From an uncultured bacterium (GTDB taxonomy: Bacteria > Armatimonadota > HRBIN16): a stretch of DNA of 33,364 nucleotides. The stretch spans positions 1-33,364 of the forward strand of contig CALJAP010000061.1 in assembly GCA_938027655.1 (NCBI GenBank), written 5' to 3'. The notes beneath the pieces are model-generated. The model was not told the DNA's origin. It worked only from the letters and a program-made list of their open reading frames with translations, and did no database searches. Shown piece by piece: positions 25,213 through 33,364 of this stretch. Positions within the stretch are counted from its first letter, which is position 1. Every line of letters starts with the position of its first letter. A program made the position numbers and the translations under genes.

Positions 25213-26430
25213 ATGATTGCCGGACTGGACATCGGCACAACAAAAATCGCGGCTTTAGTCGCGGACGTTACCGACAACATGCGCCTGGACATCATCGGGG
25301 TTGGGGTTGCACCTTCCAAAGGGCTGCGCAAGGGAACGGTGGTGGATATCGAGCAGGCAACCGAATCTATTGTGCACGCTGTGGAACAAGCGGAGCATAT
25401 GGCGGGGCGACGCATCGAGTCGGTGTTCGTTGGGGTGACCGGCGAGCACATTCGCTCCATGAACTCGAAGGGGATGATCGCCGTCACGTCCCCGACGCGT
25501 GAGATCTCGAAAGAAGACGTGGAGCGGGTGATGGAGAGCTCGCGCACGGTAGTGCTGACACCCGACCGCGAAATCATCCACGCTATTGCGCGGGGATATG
25601 TGGTGGATGGACAGAACGGCATCCGGCACCCGGAGGGGATGAGCGGTTCGCGCCTCGAGGTGGAAACGCACATCATCCACGGCAGCAGTTCCTTTCTGCA
25701 GAATGTCACCAAGTGTGTGTTAAGGGCGCAGCTGCAGATTAATGCTCTGGTAGTGGAGCCGATTGCTACCGCGGAGGCGGTGCTTACCGAAGCCGAGCGC
25801 AGTCTGGGGGTGGCGCTGGCAGATATTGGCGGCGGTACCACCGATGTAGCGATTTTCACCGACGGTGAGATATACTATACGGGTGTTATCCCCGTAGGTG
25901 GCAACCATGTCACTAACGACATCTCGATGGGGTTGCGCACCCCGCCGGAGGAGAGCGAGCGTATTAAGCTGCAGTACGCCTGCGCGCTCCAGGAAATGGT
26001 TGGAGATAACGAGGTGGTGCCTCATCGCCCAATGGGTAGCAACGAGGAGCGGAAGGTTCCTGCGCGGGTGCTGGCGGAGATTGTGGAGCCCCGGATGCGC
26101 GAACTGTTTGAACTCATCTACGAGGAGATCAAGAAGTCGGGCACGGCGGGCATGTTGCCCGGCGGACTGGTGTTGAGCGGGGGCGGTAGCCTGATGCGCG
26201 GTGTGGCGGAGCTGGCGCGAGAGGTAACCGATATGCCCGTCCGGGTTGGCAAGCCCATGAACGTCGGTGGGCTGGCAGATAAAGTAGATAGCCCGGTCTT
26301 TGCAACCGGAGTGGGGTTGCTGTTGTACGGACTGAAACATTCCTACGTTCCCAGCGACAGCCGTTACGGTTCTTTCTGGCACAGGGTAACGGTCGGGTTG
26401 CGTCGCTGGTTGTCACGATTTGCACAATAA
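25213..26430 (+). CDS. ftsA: Cell division protein FtsA
   Basis: FtsA is an actin-like ATPase that tethers FtsZ filaments to the membrane and recruits the later division proteins. The 405-residue protein starts IAGLDIGTTKIAALVADV (phosphate 1), contains the SHS2/1C insert (VFVGVTGEHIRSMNSKG), phosphate 2 VALADIGGGTTDVAIF, and adenosine-site LPGGLVLSGGGSLMRGV. It ends with an amphipathic helix (SFWHRVTVGLRRWLSRFA) fit for membrane binding. ATG 25213 has GGGAG about 9 bases upstream. It precedes ftsZ by 30 bases, which hold only the ftsZ ribosome site. Confidence 0.95.
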   Translation: MIAGLDIGTTKIAALVADVTDNMRLDIIGVGVAPSKGLRKGTVVDIEQATESIVHAVEQAEHMAGRRIESVFVGVTGEHIRSMNSKGMIAVTSPTREISKEDVERVMESSRTVVLTPDREIIHAIARGYVVDGQNGIRHPEGMSGSRLEVETHIIHGSSSFLQNVTKCVLRAQLQINALVVEPIATAEAVLTEAERSLGVALADIGGGTTDVAIFTDGEIYYTGVIPVGGNHVTNDISMGLRTPPEESERIKLQYACALQEMVGDNEVVPHRPMGSNEERKVPARVLAEIVEPRMRELFELIYEEIKKSGTAGMLPGGLVLSGGGSLMRGVAELAREVTDMPVRVGKPMNVGGLADKVDSPVFATGVGLLLYGLKHSYVPSDSRYGSFWHRVTVGLRRWLSRFAQ

Positions 26431-26460
26431 TCCAAATTTGATCATAGGGGGCTAACACCA

Positions 26461-27615
26461 ATGGCTGGCGTACGACAGTATGCTCAGATTAAGGTCATCG
26501 GCATCGGTGGTGGGGGCACAAACGCCGTCAACCGCATGATTGAGGCGGGATTGGCAGGGGTGGACTTCTGTGCCATGAACACCGATGTGCAGGTGCTGGA
26601 GATTTCCGCAGCGGAGAAGAAGGTTCAGCTCGGTGAGAACCTGACCCGGGGACTGGGGGCAGGTGGTAATCCGCAGATCGGTCGCAGTGCAGCGGAGGAG
26701 AGCAAGAACGAAATCATGAAGGTGCTGGAGGGCGCGGACATGGTGTTCATCACCGCCGGGATGGGTGGTGGCACCGGTACCGGCGCAGCGCCTGTGGTCG
26801 CGCAGCTGGCGAAGGAGATGGGCGCGCTGACCGTCGCGGTGGTGACAAAACCTTTTAATTTCGAGGGACCGCGCCGGATGCAGATTGCGGAAGAGGGCGT
26901 TGCCAATCTGCGCGAGCACGTGGATACGCTTATCGTTATTCCCAACGAGCGCCTGTTAAACGTGGTAGAAAAGCGCACTACTTTAGTGGAGGCCTTCCGC
27001 GCCGCCGATGATATTCTGCGACAAGGCGTGCAGGGCATCTCCGATATTATTACCGTTCCGGGCTTAATCAACGTGGACTTCGCGGACGTTAAAACCGTTA
27101 TGTCCAACGCAGGTCCCGCGCTCATGGGCATCGGGCATGGCAGCGGCGAACACCGTGCACGCGAAGCGGCGGAAGGCGCAACCAACAGCCCGTTGCTGGA
27201 GACCTCCATCGATGGCGCACAGCGTGTGCTGATTAACGTCACCAGCGGTCCCGACATGACCCTGCAGGAACTGAGCGAAGTGGCAGCGGTCATCCAGACT
27301 CTGTGTGACATCGATACCGCGCATATTATTTACGGACACGTCCTGGATACGAAGATGGAGGGTGAACTCAAGATTACGGTGCTGGCGGCTGGATTGCCTG
27401 CTTCGGCTCAAACATCCTTGACGGAGCGTCCGACGCAGCGCCCGGAACCGCTGCGGCGCCCAGAGACTCTGGGGGAGCGCATAGGAGTAGTGCCTCCTCG
27501 CTCTGCCGAGCGTACCCCGGCAGCGCCTTCGGGCACGCCGGAACGTCAGCCACAACAGACGCCAGTGAACGACACCGATTACGACATCCCAACCTTCCTG
27601 CGCCGGCGCGGCTAA
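26461..27615 (+). CDS. ftsZ: Cell division GTPase FtsZ
   Basis: FtsZ polymerises with GTP into the ring that marks the division site. The 384-residue protein has [17 protein letters not shown] near the start, the tubulin signature [20 protein letters not shown] (about residues 100-119), [22 protein letters not shown], and the T7-type synergy loop region. The body ends near residue 318. A Pro/Thr/Arg-rich linker of about 50 residues follows, then the conserved tail [12 protein letters not shown] that binds FtsA and other partners. A GGGGG ribosome site lies 9 bases before ATG. It is the last gene of the operon and is followed by a hairpin. Confidence 0.97.
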   Translation: MAGVRQYAQIKVIGIGGGGTNAVNRMIEAGLAGVDFCAMNTDVQVLEISAAEKKVQLGENLTRGLGAGGNPQIGRSAAEESKNEIMKVLEGADMVFITAGMGGGTGTGAAPVVAQLAKEMGALTVAVVTKPFNFEGPRRMQIAEEGVANLREHVDTLIVIPNERLLNVVEKRTTLVEAFRAADDILRQGVQGISDIITVPGLINVDFADVKTVMSNAGPALMGIGHGSGEHRAREAAEGATNSPLLETSIDGAQRVLINVTSGPDMTLQELSEVAAVIQTLCDIDTAHIIYGHVLDTKMEGELKITVLAAGLPASAQTSLTERPTQRPEPLRRPETLGERIGVVPPRSAERTPAAPSGTPERQPQQTPVNDTDYDIPTFLRRRG

Positions 27616-27642
27616 AGCCCGATGGCAAAACTCTTTTATTCG

Positions 27643-27668
27643 CAGGGGCGAGGTTGTCCTCGCCCCTG
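27643..27668. terminator. Strong hairpin between convergent ftsZ and isomerase genes
   Basis: CAGGGGCGAGG (27643-27653) and its exact complement (27658-27668) flank TTGT, giving an 11-base GC-rich stem 27 bases after the ftsZ stop and 3 bases before the stop of the opposing gene. Neither side has a clean T-run, so it is not a classical intrinsic terminator. It may act as a two-way stop or transcript-stabilising hairpin. The GGGGCGAGG-type palindrome may also be a dispersed repeat. Confidence 0.5.
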
Positions 27669-27671
27669 TCG

Positions 27672-28457
27672 CTACACGCCTGCAATAATGCGCTCAATGC
27701 GCTGTGCGACATCGCGTAGGTAGTTCGCGTCGCCACCGCCCAGCTCGGCGGTCAAAAATCCCCTGTAGCCTACCTCATCCAGCGCTTTCCGTACCTCTCG
27801 CCAGTTAACATCACCCTCCAGCAGGTTCACAAACTGGCGTGTGGACCGCTTGAAGTCCTTCAGGTGAACCCGATGGATGCGTTTGCCCAGCGTGCGTATC
27901 CAGTCCTCTGACCACCCAAACGCCAGCACATTGCCCACATCGAAGTACGCTTTCACGAAGGGGCTACGCAACTCGTCCACATACCGCGCAAACTCCAGCG
28001 GACTGAGCAGGAAGTTGTTCCACACGTTCTCTACCGCGATGACCACTTTCAACTTCTCCGCCAGCGGGATGAGCTTGCGGATATTTTGCTGAGAGCGCGT
28101 ATAGGCGTCCGCGTAGCGCGTGCTTTCGTTGACGATGGCGGGCACAAGCAGCACCGTATCCGCCCCCAGCTCTTTGGCGCACTGTAAAGCCGCCTGCACG
28201 TCCTGAATACCCCTTTCCACCGTGCGCGGGTCGGCACTGGAGAGTGGCGCGTGCCAGCCACCGTAGATAATAGAGTGAACAGGCACGCCGCTTGTTTCCG
28301 AAGCCGCGCGGATTCTTCTTATCTCTTCCGCATCGGTGATGGGCGGAGCCTCGATGCCGTCAAAGCCCACCTCTTTCGCCAGATTGAACCGCTCGACGTA
28401 ACTCAGATTGCCCGGCAACATGGAAAGCACCAGCGCTTTTTTCAGTCCGTTCTGCAT
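27672..28457 (-). CDS. Sugar phosphate isomerase/epimerase family protein (TIM barrel)
   Basis: The 261-residue protein fits the xylose-isomerase-like TIM barrel (AP endonuclease 2 family), which includes hydroxypyruvate isomerase, inosose dehydratase and sugar epimerases. Metal ligands typical of the fold are Glu of IAVENVWNN (about residue 143), Asp of YFDVGNVLAFG (about 177), His of RVHLKDFK, and the final Glu of TAELGGGD. The opening reads KALVLSMLPGNLSYVERFNLAKEVGFDGIEAP. The substrate cannot be told. It faces a kinase and an aldolase across a 97-base gap, so a shared sugar pathway is possible. GGAGG lies about 8 bases upstream of ATG. Confidence 0.88.
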   Translation of the reverse strand: MQNGLKKALVLSMLPGNLSYVERFNLAKEVGFDGIEAPPITDAEEIRRIRAASETSGVPVHSIIYGGWHAPLSSADPRTVERGIQDVQAALQCAKELGADTVLLVPAIVNESTRYADAYTRSQQNIRKLIPLAEKLKVVIAVENVWNNFLLSPLEFARYVDELRSPFVKAYFDVGNVLAFGWSEDWIRTLGKRIHRVHLKDFKRSTRQFVNLLEGDVNWREVRKALDEVGYRGFLTAELGGGDANYLRDVAQRIERIIAGV

Positions 28458-28554
28458 CGTGCGACCTCCTTAACGGTGTCAACCAGTAGAAGGATACTGA
28501 AAACAGAAGGGGAATCCTGCTCATTGAGTGGGAAACCTGTTTTGAGGAAGAACG

Positions 28555-29517
28555 ATGCCACAGGTAATGTCTCTGGGTGAACTTCTGGTGGAGGTCATGC
28601 GCCCTGTTGTTGACCAGCCGCTGGACGAGCCGGGGCAGTTCGTGGGACCGTTTCCCAGTGGTGCACCGGCCATTTTTATCGACGCGGTAGCACGGCTGGG
28701 TGTGGCGTGTGGCTTCATCGGCGTGGTGGGCAATGACCCGTTCGGCAAGTGTGTGTTGCGCAGGCTGAAAGGGGACGGCGTGGATGTGAAACATATACGG
28801 GTGGTACCGCACCGCACAACCGGCATCGCTTTTGTTTCCTACCGGTCGGATGGTTCCCGGCAGTTCCTGTTCCATCTGCCGCAGTCTGCCGCTGCGCTGC
28901 TGAGCCCGGAGGACGTGCGTGAGGATTATCTGCATGACGTGCGGGCACTGCATATCACCGGCTCGGCGCTGAGTATCGGCGAAAGCGCGCGCGAGGCGTG
29001 CTATCGGGCGGTCAGGCTGTGCAAACAGCGTGGAGCAGTGGTGAGCTTTGACCCCAATATTCGCCCGGAACTGCTTGGCGTGGACACCGTTCGGACGCTG
29101 TGCGAACCCGTGTTACAGTCGTGCGACATCCTATTGCCCAGCGGTCAGGAAGCCACGATGCTGACCGGCGATACTGACGAGGAGACCGCGTGCTACAATC
29201 TGGTGGCGAGAGGTATCCCCATCGTGGTGTTGAAGCGCGGGGCGCAGGGTTGCATCGTTTTTACCGACCAGCACAGGACGCAGATACCTGCATACCCGGT
29301 AGAGGAGGTAGACCCCACAGGCGCAGGCGATGCTTTTGCAGGTGGCTTTGTGGTGGCGATGCTGCGCGGGATGTCGGTCACCGAATCGGCGCGATTTGCC
29401 AGCGTAATCGGGGCACTGGCGGTCACCAGGCAGGGACCGATGGAGGGTCTGCCGACCCTTGCGCAAGTGGAAGCGTTCCTGTCCTCGATGGAGGGGGGCG
29501 AGAGAAGATGCATTTGA
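28555..29517 (+). CDS. PfkB family sugar kinase
   Basis: The 320-residue ribokinase-fold protein starts VMSLGELLVEVMRP and has the substrate loop GPFPSGAPAIFIDAVARLG with GFIGVVGNDPFGK (PfkB signature 1 region). The C-terminal signature is DPTGAGDAFAGGFVVAML, where the second Asp is the catalytic base. It phosphorylates a sugar or sugar acid with ATP; the substrate is unknown. Relatives act on ribose, fructose, 2-keto-3-deoxygluconate or 5-dehydro-2-deoxygluconate. It overlaps the aldolase gene by 10 bases, which suggests that its product, after any isomerisation, is what the aldolase cleaves. GAGGAAG about 5 bases before ATG supports the start. Confidence 0.9.
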   Translation: MPQVMSLGELLVEVMRPVVDQPLDEPGQFVGPFPSGAPAIFIDAVARLGVACGFIGVVGNDPFGKCVLRRLKGDGVDVKHIRVVPHRTTGIAFVSYRSDGSRQFLFHLPQSAAALLSPEDVREDYLHDVRALHITGSALSIGESAREACYRAVRLCKQRGAVVSFDPNIRPELLGVDTVRTLCEPVLQSCDILLPSGQEATMLTGDTDEETACYNLVARGIPIVVLKRGAQGCIVFTDQHRTQIPAYPVEEVDPTGAGDAFAGGFVVAMLRGMSVTESARFASVIGALAVTRQGPMEGLPTLAQVEAFLSSMEGGERRCI

Positions 29518-30356
29518 AAGAAGCACTGGAAACAAAACGCCGACACGCATCTGCTGTCCTGGCGACCAACTTTTACAACGTCGAGACCCTGCTGGCAGTG
29601 CTGCGCGCTGCGCGAGAAACCAGCTCTGCGCTCATTCTGCAAACCTCCCCAGCAACGATACGCTATCTGGGCGTGAAAACCGCTGTAGCGATGGCGCGCG
29701 CCGCTGCTGGCGAGGTGGGTGTTTCGGCGTGGTTGCACCTTGACCATGCGCGCGATGTGGAGCTGGTATGCCGGTGTATAGAGGCTGGCTACGACTCAGT
29801 GATGATAGACGCCAGCGATAAAGACTTTGACACCAACGTACGCCTCACCCGAGAGGTGGTTGCGCTGGCGCATCCGCGAGGCGTGCTGGTGGAAGCAGAG
29901 CTGGGATACATTCCCAAGCTGGGCGAGCGCGCGGCACAAGAGTACGACATGACCTCGCCGGAACAGGCGGAACACTTTGTGCAGGAGACTGGCGTAGACC
30001 TGCTGGCGGTCGCTATCGGTAACGCGCACGGCTTTTACAAGCGGCAGCCACAACTGGACATCCGGCGTTTGCAAGCCATTCGAGAGCGCGTGGATGCGTT
30101 TCTGGTTCTGCACGGTGCGTCGGGAATACCGGACGACCAGTGGCGCGAGGCTGTACGAAGCGGTATCGTGAAAGTGAACTTCGCCACAGAAATCAAGGAT
30201 ACATTTATGGCGCACCTGCGCGAGGCAATGGTGCGCATGGAGAGCATCGACATCCGACAGGTTTTTCCTCCTGCTATGCAGGCGGTCACGGAGCTGGTGA
30301 AGAGCAAGATGCTGTTGTGTGCAGGGCAGGATTCCTCTGCCCTCTCGCTGAAGTAA
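29508..30356 (+). CDS. Class II (zinc) ketose-bisphosphate aldolase
   Basis: This 282-residue TIM-barrel enzyme cleaves a ketose bisphosphate (or a deoxy-ketogluconate phosphate) to dihydroxyacetone phosphate or a related C3 unit and an aldehyde. Zinc and catalytic sites are visible: HLDHARD (Asp/His), VEAELGYI (Glu), IGNAHGFYK (His) and VLHGASGIP (His). The phosphate loop reads KVNFATEIKD. KVNxATE is closer to GatY/KbaY/IolJ types than to standard Fba (INVNTE). HLDHA in place of HLDHG, and GASGI in place of GGTGI, are small departures. The start, ATG 29508 with GAGAGAAG upstream, overlaps the kinase by 10 bases. The exact substrate is uncertain. Confidence 0.88.
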   Translation: MHLKEALETKRRHASAVLATNFYNVETLLAVLRAARETSSALILQTSPATIRYLGVKTAVAMARAAAGEVGVSAWLHLDHARDVELVCRCIEAGYDSVMIDASDKDFDTNVRLTREVVALAHPRGVLVEAELGYIPKLGERAAQEYDMTSPEQAEHFVQETGVDLLAVAIGNAHGFYKRQPQLDIRRLQAIRERVDAFLVLHGASGIPDDQWREAVRSGIVKVNFATEIKDTFMAHLREAMVRMESIDIRQVFPPAMQAVTELVKSKMLLCAGQDSSALSLK

Positions 30357-30375
30357 GGCAAAAACAGGCTCGGGC

Positions 30376-31506
30376 ATGAGAACAGACCGGTTAACCCTTT
30401 CCTCACGCACCACCGCCATCATCCGTCGGTCCGCGCTCGCGCACAACGTGCAGTGGCTTCGTAAGCATCTGCCTGCGGGCACGCGAGTCATGGCGGTGGT
30501 AAAAGCCAACGCCTATGGGCATGGCGCGGCGACCGTCGCGCCGGTTCTGCAGCAGATCGGTGTGAATGCCTTTGGGGTAGCAGCAACAGCGGAAGCGAAG
30601 GAGTTGCGCGACGCAGGTGTTGTTGCACCTGTTTATCTGCTCAGCCCCGTGCTACCCGATGAAGTGGAGGCGGTTCTGGCAACGCAGGTGACCTGTCTGG
30701 TGCAGGATGCCGATTTCGTGCGCCATCTTGCGCGAGCAGCGACGCGGTGTGGGCAAAATGTGGAGGTGCACCTGAAGGTAGATGTGGGCATGAGCCGTTT
30801 CGGCGTTCTTCCCGACCATGCACCGGAGGTTGCAGAGGCGATAGAGAGCGTCCCAAACGTACGCCTGACAGGCATTGCGACCCATTTCCCCTGCGCCGAT
30901 TCCTCCCCTGAACTCACTCGATACCAGTGGAACCTGTTTGTGCAGACCGCCGACAAGGTGGCGTCCTGTTTGGGAAGACCGCTGGTGCGCCATGCGGCTG
31001 CCAGTGCGGGGTTACTGTCCGTGCCGGAATCTGCCGCGCAGATGGTACGATGCGGGCTACTGGTATACGGTATCGCTCCTTCAGGATATACCCCGACAGC
31101 GCTGGGATTACAACCCGCCCTCTCACTACACACCAGAGTAACCGCCCTGCGTCGCGTGCCAGCTGGCGCAAGGGTGGGGTACGGAGGGACCTTTGTCACG
31201 CAGAGAGAGACTCTGGTAGCCACTGTGCCGGTCGGCTATGGCGATGGGTATTTGCGTGCGTTAGGCAATCGGGCGCAGGTATTGTTAAGGGGCAGGCGTG
31301 TGCCCGTCATCGGGCGGGTATGCATGGACCAGATGATGATAGACGCCACCGATACCGGCGCGGAGATTGGCGACGTGGTAACCATCATCGGCGAACAGGA
31401 AGGGGAGCAGATCACCGTCAACGAGGTTGCCTGCTGGCTGGACACCACTCCGCACGAGGTAACAACCCTGCTCTCGGCAAGAGTTCAGCGAGTGCTGGTG
31501 GACTAA
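30376..31506 (+). CDS. alr: Alanine racemase
   Basis: Alr interconverts L- and D-alanine with pyridoxal phosphate and so feeds Ddl, the cell-wall ligase encoded in the dcw operon to the left. The 376-residue protein shows [12 protein letters not shown] with the PLP Lys43, [21 protein letters not shown] (the usual HF/HL-A-x-AD block), [12 protein letters not shown], the second catalytic Tyr269 in [19 protein letters not shown] and [13 protein letters not shown]. The N-terminus has an extra ten residues before the first strand. Only a weak ribosome site is seen, which fits its place 19 bases after the aldolase. It converges on ispG with a 4-base overlap of the stops. Confidence 0.95.
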   Translation: MRTDRLTLSSRTTAIIRRSALAHNVQWLRKHLPAGTRVMAVVKANAYGHGAATVAPVLQQIGVNAFGVAATAEAKELRDAGVVAPVYLLSPVLPDEVEAVLATQVTCLVQDADFVRHLARAATRCGQNVEVHLKVDVGMSRFGVLPDHAPEVAEAIESVPNVRLTGIATHFPCADSSPELTRYQWNLFVQTADKVASCLGRPLVRHAAASAGLLSVPESAAQMVRCGLLVYGIAPSGYTPTALGLQPALSLHTRVTALRRVPAGARVGYGGTFVTQRETLVATVPVGYGDGYLRALGNRAQVLLRGRRVPVIGRVCMDQMMIDATDTGAEIGDVVTIIGEQEGEQITVNEVACWLDTTPHEVTTLLSARVQRVLVD

Positions 31507-32681
31507 GGCTCTACCCACTTGCCATCCTGCTTCAGCAGGTTCACCAGCTCCTCCACACCGCGCTCTTGTGGGATGTTATCTTTTACCAGCTCGCGCCCGC
31601 GATACAGCGCGATTTTGCCCGCTGCTCTGCCCACATAGCCATAGTCGGCATCTGCCATTTCGCCGGGCCCATTAACGATACAACCCATTACAGCAATATC
31701 AAGTCCTTTAAGATGCTTAGTGGCACGACGAACTTCATTTAGGACGGTCGGCAGGTCAAACTTGGTGCGTCCGCAAGAGGGGCAGGCGATGTATTCCACC
31801 TGTGTCTTGCGCAAGCCCAGCGACTGCAGGATATCGTAGCAAACTGGGATTTCGTTCACCGGGTCTTCCGCGAGCGAGACGCGAATGGTATCGCCGATGC
31901 CCTCTGCCAGCAGGGTGGCGATACCGGCGGTGCTTTTGATGCGCGCGTATGTGCCGTCGCCTGCTTCCGTGACTCCCAGATGGATGGGGTAATCACGCCC
32001 AGTTTCATCCAGCCGCTTTGCCAGCAGGCGATTCGCTGCCAGCATGATGGGCACACGGCTTGCCTTCATCGAAATCACGATGTCGCGGAAGTGGTGCCTC
32101 TCACAAATCTCGATGTATTCCATCGCCGACTGTACCATGCCCTCCGGGGTGTCGCCGTAGGTCACCAACATCCGCTCGCTCAGGCTGCCGTGGTTTACCC
32201 CGATGCGCAGAGCGATACCATGCTTTTTACATGCCTCTATGACGGGAACCAGCGCCTCTTCGATCGCCTGCCGTTCCTGCTCATGCTCTTGTGGGGTGTA
32301 GTCGTCAGCACGACCGCGCGGCTTGCGGTAGACGAACAGGCCGGGGTTGATGCGTACCTTGTCTACATACTGTGCGACCTCTACCGCGATGTCCGTACCC
32401 TGATGATGCACATCTGCCACCAGAGGCACGCGATAGCCCTTTTTCAGCAGAATATCGCGGATCTCGCCGATACACTGCGCCTCCCGCAGGTTAGGGGCAG
32501 TGATGCGTACAATCTCTGCACCTGCGTCCCACAGCTGCATCACTTGCTCCGCGGCGCGCTGCACGTCCCACGTTTCCGCCGTAATCATGGATTGTACCAC
32601 AATGGGGTGTCCACCCCCGATGGTAATCGCGCCCACACGCACCGGGCGCGTTTTGCGCCGAGCATATTCTATCTGCCACAT
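31503..32681 (-). CDS. ispG: 4-hydroxy-3-methylbut-2-enyl diphosphate synthase IspG
   Basis: IspG is the iron-sulfur enzyme of the MEP isoprenoid pathway that converts the cyclic diphosphate MEcPP to HMBPP. The 392-residue protein has the TIM-barrel part ([20 protein letters not shown], with [11 protein letters not shown] and RINPG) and the C-terminal cluster domain: CPSCGRT gives two cysteines and [14 protein letters not shown] the third Cys plus the Glu ligand. Length is typical for the bacterial short form (no plant-type insert). The presence of ispG indicates the MEP rather than mevalonate route. The start ATG has only a weak ribosome site (GGAACC). It is transcribed alone from a promoter near 32722-32751. 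Confidence 0.96.
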   Translation of the reverse strand: MWQIEYARRKTRPVRVGAITIGGGHPIVVQSMITAETWDVQRAAEQVMQLWDAGAEIVRITAPNLREAQCIGEIRDILLKKGYRVPLVADVHHQGTDIAVEVAQYVDKVRINPGLFVYRKPRGRADDYTPQEHEQERQAIEEALVPVIEACKKHGIALRIGVNHGSLSERMLVTYGDTPEGMVQSAMEYIEICERHHFRDIVISMKASRVPIMLAANRLLAKRLDETGRDYPIHLGVTEAGDGTYARIKSTAGIATLLAEGIGDTIRVSLAEDPVNEIPVCYDILQSLGLRKTQVEYIACPSCGRTKFDLPTVLNEVRRATKHLKGLDIAVMGCIVNGPGEMADADYGYVGRAAGKIALYRGRELVKDNIPQERGVEELVNLLKQDGKWVEP

Positions 32682-32721
32682 GGGTTCCGATTCTGACTCC
32701 GTTGGGATGGCTGCGTGTACT

Positions 32722-32751
32722 ATTCTAGCACCTCACGAAGGTAAAAAACAA
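32722..32751 (-). promoter_or_regulatory. Possible promoter of ispG
   Basis: On the minus strand TTGTTT (32746-32751) and TAGAAT (32722-32727) lie 18 bases apart, 41 bases upstream of the ispG ATG. The -10 has one mismatch and the -35 three. The -35 coincides with the T-run of the terminator of the upstream gene, so the -35 part could be a by-product of that T-run. Confidence 0.4.
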
Positions 32752-32776
32752 CGGCGGGAGTATTTCTCCCGCCGTT
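32743..32776 (-). terminator. Intrinsic terminator of the beta-barrel protein gene
   Basis: On the minus strand a perfect 11-base stem (AACGGCGGGAG and its complement, 32750-32776) with a five-base loop is followed directly by G and six Ts. It begins 21 bases after the stop at 32797. This is a textbook Rho-independent terminator and separates that gene from ispG on the same strand. Confidence 0.9.
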
Positions 32777-32796
32777 GCCACCGCACAAGGTGGTAG

Positions 32797-33330
32797 TTAG
32801 AACCTCGCGCCAAGGTAGACGGCAAAGCCGTTGTGCTCGTTGTCGGTACCGGTCAGTCCGTTGTAGCGCAGTTCGAGGAACAGCGGCGTGCCGCCCTCTC
32901 GACCCATTGTAAAGTCATACCCGACACCGATGGTGTAGGCAAAGCCGGTCTTGGTGTCACCACTTTCCGGTCGCTTCGAGAAGCCCACGCCAACGCCGGC
33001 TACGTAGTTCAACCCTCCGCCGAGTTTGCCCCAGTAGTTGAGCAGAACGGGGATGTTGTACACCTTGCCGGAGCCGTAGTAGTCGATACTCACGCCGAGG
33101 TCCGCTGCGTAGCCCTCTTTGACAACAATGCCACGCTGCAACACATAATCCACACCGGCTCCGAACCAGGTATTGGCTTCGTTGCGGGAGATGGACTTGC
33201 TGGGGAAGAACGCGCCGATGCGCACGCGGAGATTGTTGCCCGTCGTTTCCTCACCCCACTGCGCAAACGCTGGCACCGTCCATGCCGTCAGCACCACTGC
33301 CGCCGCGAACGCGAACCACAGTCGTTTCAT
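32797..33330 (-). CDS. Exported beta-barrel-like outer membrane protein
   Basis: This 177-residue protein starts with a signal peptide (MKRLWFAFAAAVVLTAWTVP ending AFAQ). The mature part is rich in short alternating strands with Gly and aromatic residues (VRIGAFFPSK, FGAGVDYVLQ, VSIDYYGSG, GVGVGFSKRP, FAYTIGVGYDF, LFLELRYNGL). It ends AVYLGARF, with the terminal Phe typical of outer-membrane barrels recognised by the Bam machine. Eight strands would fit the length. I do not recognise a specific family; it resembles small OmpA/OmpW-like barrels in pattern only. GGGAGG about 9 bases upstream of ATG supports the start. It indicates a diderm envelope. Confidence 0.75.
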   Translation of the reverse strand: MKRLWFAFAAAVVLTAWTVPAFAQWGEETTGNNLRVRIGAFFPSKSISRNEANTWFGAGVDYVLQRGIVVKEGYAADLGVSIDYYGSGKVYNIPVLLNYWGKLGGGLNYVAGVGVGFSKRPESGDTKTGFAYTIGVGYDFTMGREGGTPLFLELRYNGLTGTDNEHNGFAVYLGARF

Positions 33331-33364
33331 ACTGAAACACCTCCCTCGTAAAGTGAACAGGTTG

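Noticed and set aside
28458-28554. TTGACA on the minus strand near 28477 as a promoter for the isomerase gene
   Set aside because: It lies only about 20 bases from the start codon, so a -10 and leader would not fit.

Overview
The window is GC-rich chromosomal DNA from a bacterium that makes meso-diaminopimelate peptidoglycan and probably has an outer membrane. The sequence alone does not fix the taxon. A Gram-positive-like dcw order (ftsQ, DUF881, small basic protein, ftsA, ftsZ) together with a signal-peptide beta-barrel-like protein, a DUF2961 protein, MEP-pathway ispG and orphan Rhs debris suggests Armatimonadota or a related deep-branching diderm lineage. This placement is an inference.

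Left arm (1-5.9 kb) is an accessory, decaying region. The tail of an Rhs/YD-repeat protein enters from the left edge. Three short orphan pieces of the same Rhs core end follow at about 1.1, 2.0 and 3.3 kb. Between them lie a membrane protein, an intact DUF433-DUF5615 toxin-antitoxin pair, an AbrB/MazE-type antitoxin with a frameshifted Doc-like partner, and several small dispersed hairpin repeats. One repeat is a 90-bp element that split an rhs reading frame and left a 5-bp target duplication. A DUF2961 protein, a minus-strand MNT-HEPN nucleotidyltransferase pair and a frameshifted small gene complete the arm.

Middle (5.9-9.6 kb): gyrB on the minus strand has a consensus-like promoter. Next is a secreted alpha/beta hydrolase. 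The control region of the dcw operon follows, with an AT-rich palindrome of three half-sites, a strong sigma-70 type promoter, and four GTGG boxes exactly 11 bp apart that look like an MraZ operator.

Core (9.6-27.6 kb) is an almost gapless division and cell-wall operon: mraZ, rsmH, ftsL, ftsI, murE, murF, mraY, murD, ftsW, murG, murC, ddl, ftsQ, a DUF881 gene, small basic protein, ftsA, ftsZ. Most neighbours overlap or nearly touch. The Mur enzymes build UDP-MurNAc-pentapeptide, MraY and MurG make lipid II, FtsW/FtsI polymerise and cross-link it at the septum, and FtsA/FtsZ organise the ring. No murB is present between murC and ddl.

Right arm (27.6-33.4 kb): after a hairpin there is a minus-strand TIM-barrel sugar isomerase/epimerase-like gene. 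A divergent PfkB sugar kinase and class II aldolase pair follows, then alanine racemase, which supplies D-Ala for Ddl. The convergent ispG supplies isoprenoid precursors, ultimately the undecaprenyl carrier used by MraY. Last is a minus-strand outer-membrane beta-barrel-like protein with a clear intrinsic terminator. No tRNA, rRNA, CRISPR array, integrase or full-length insertion sequence was seen.
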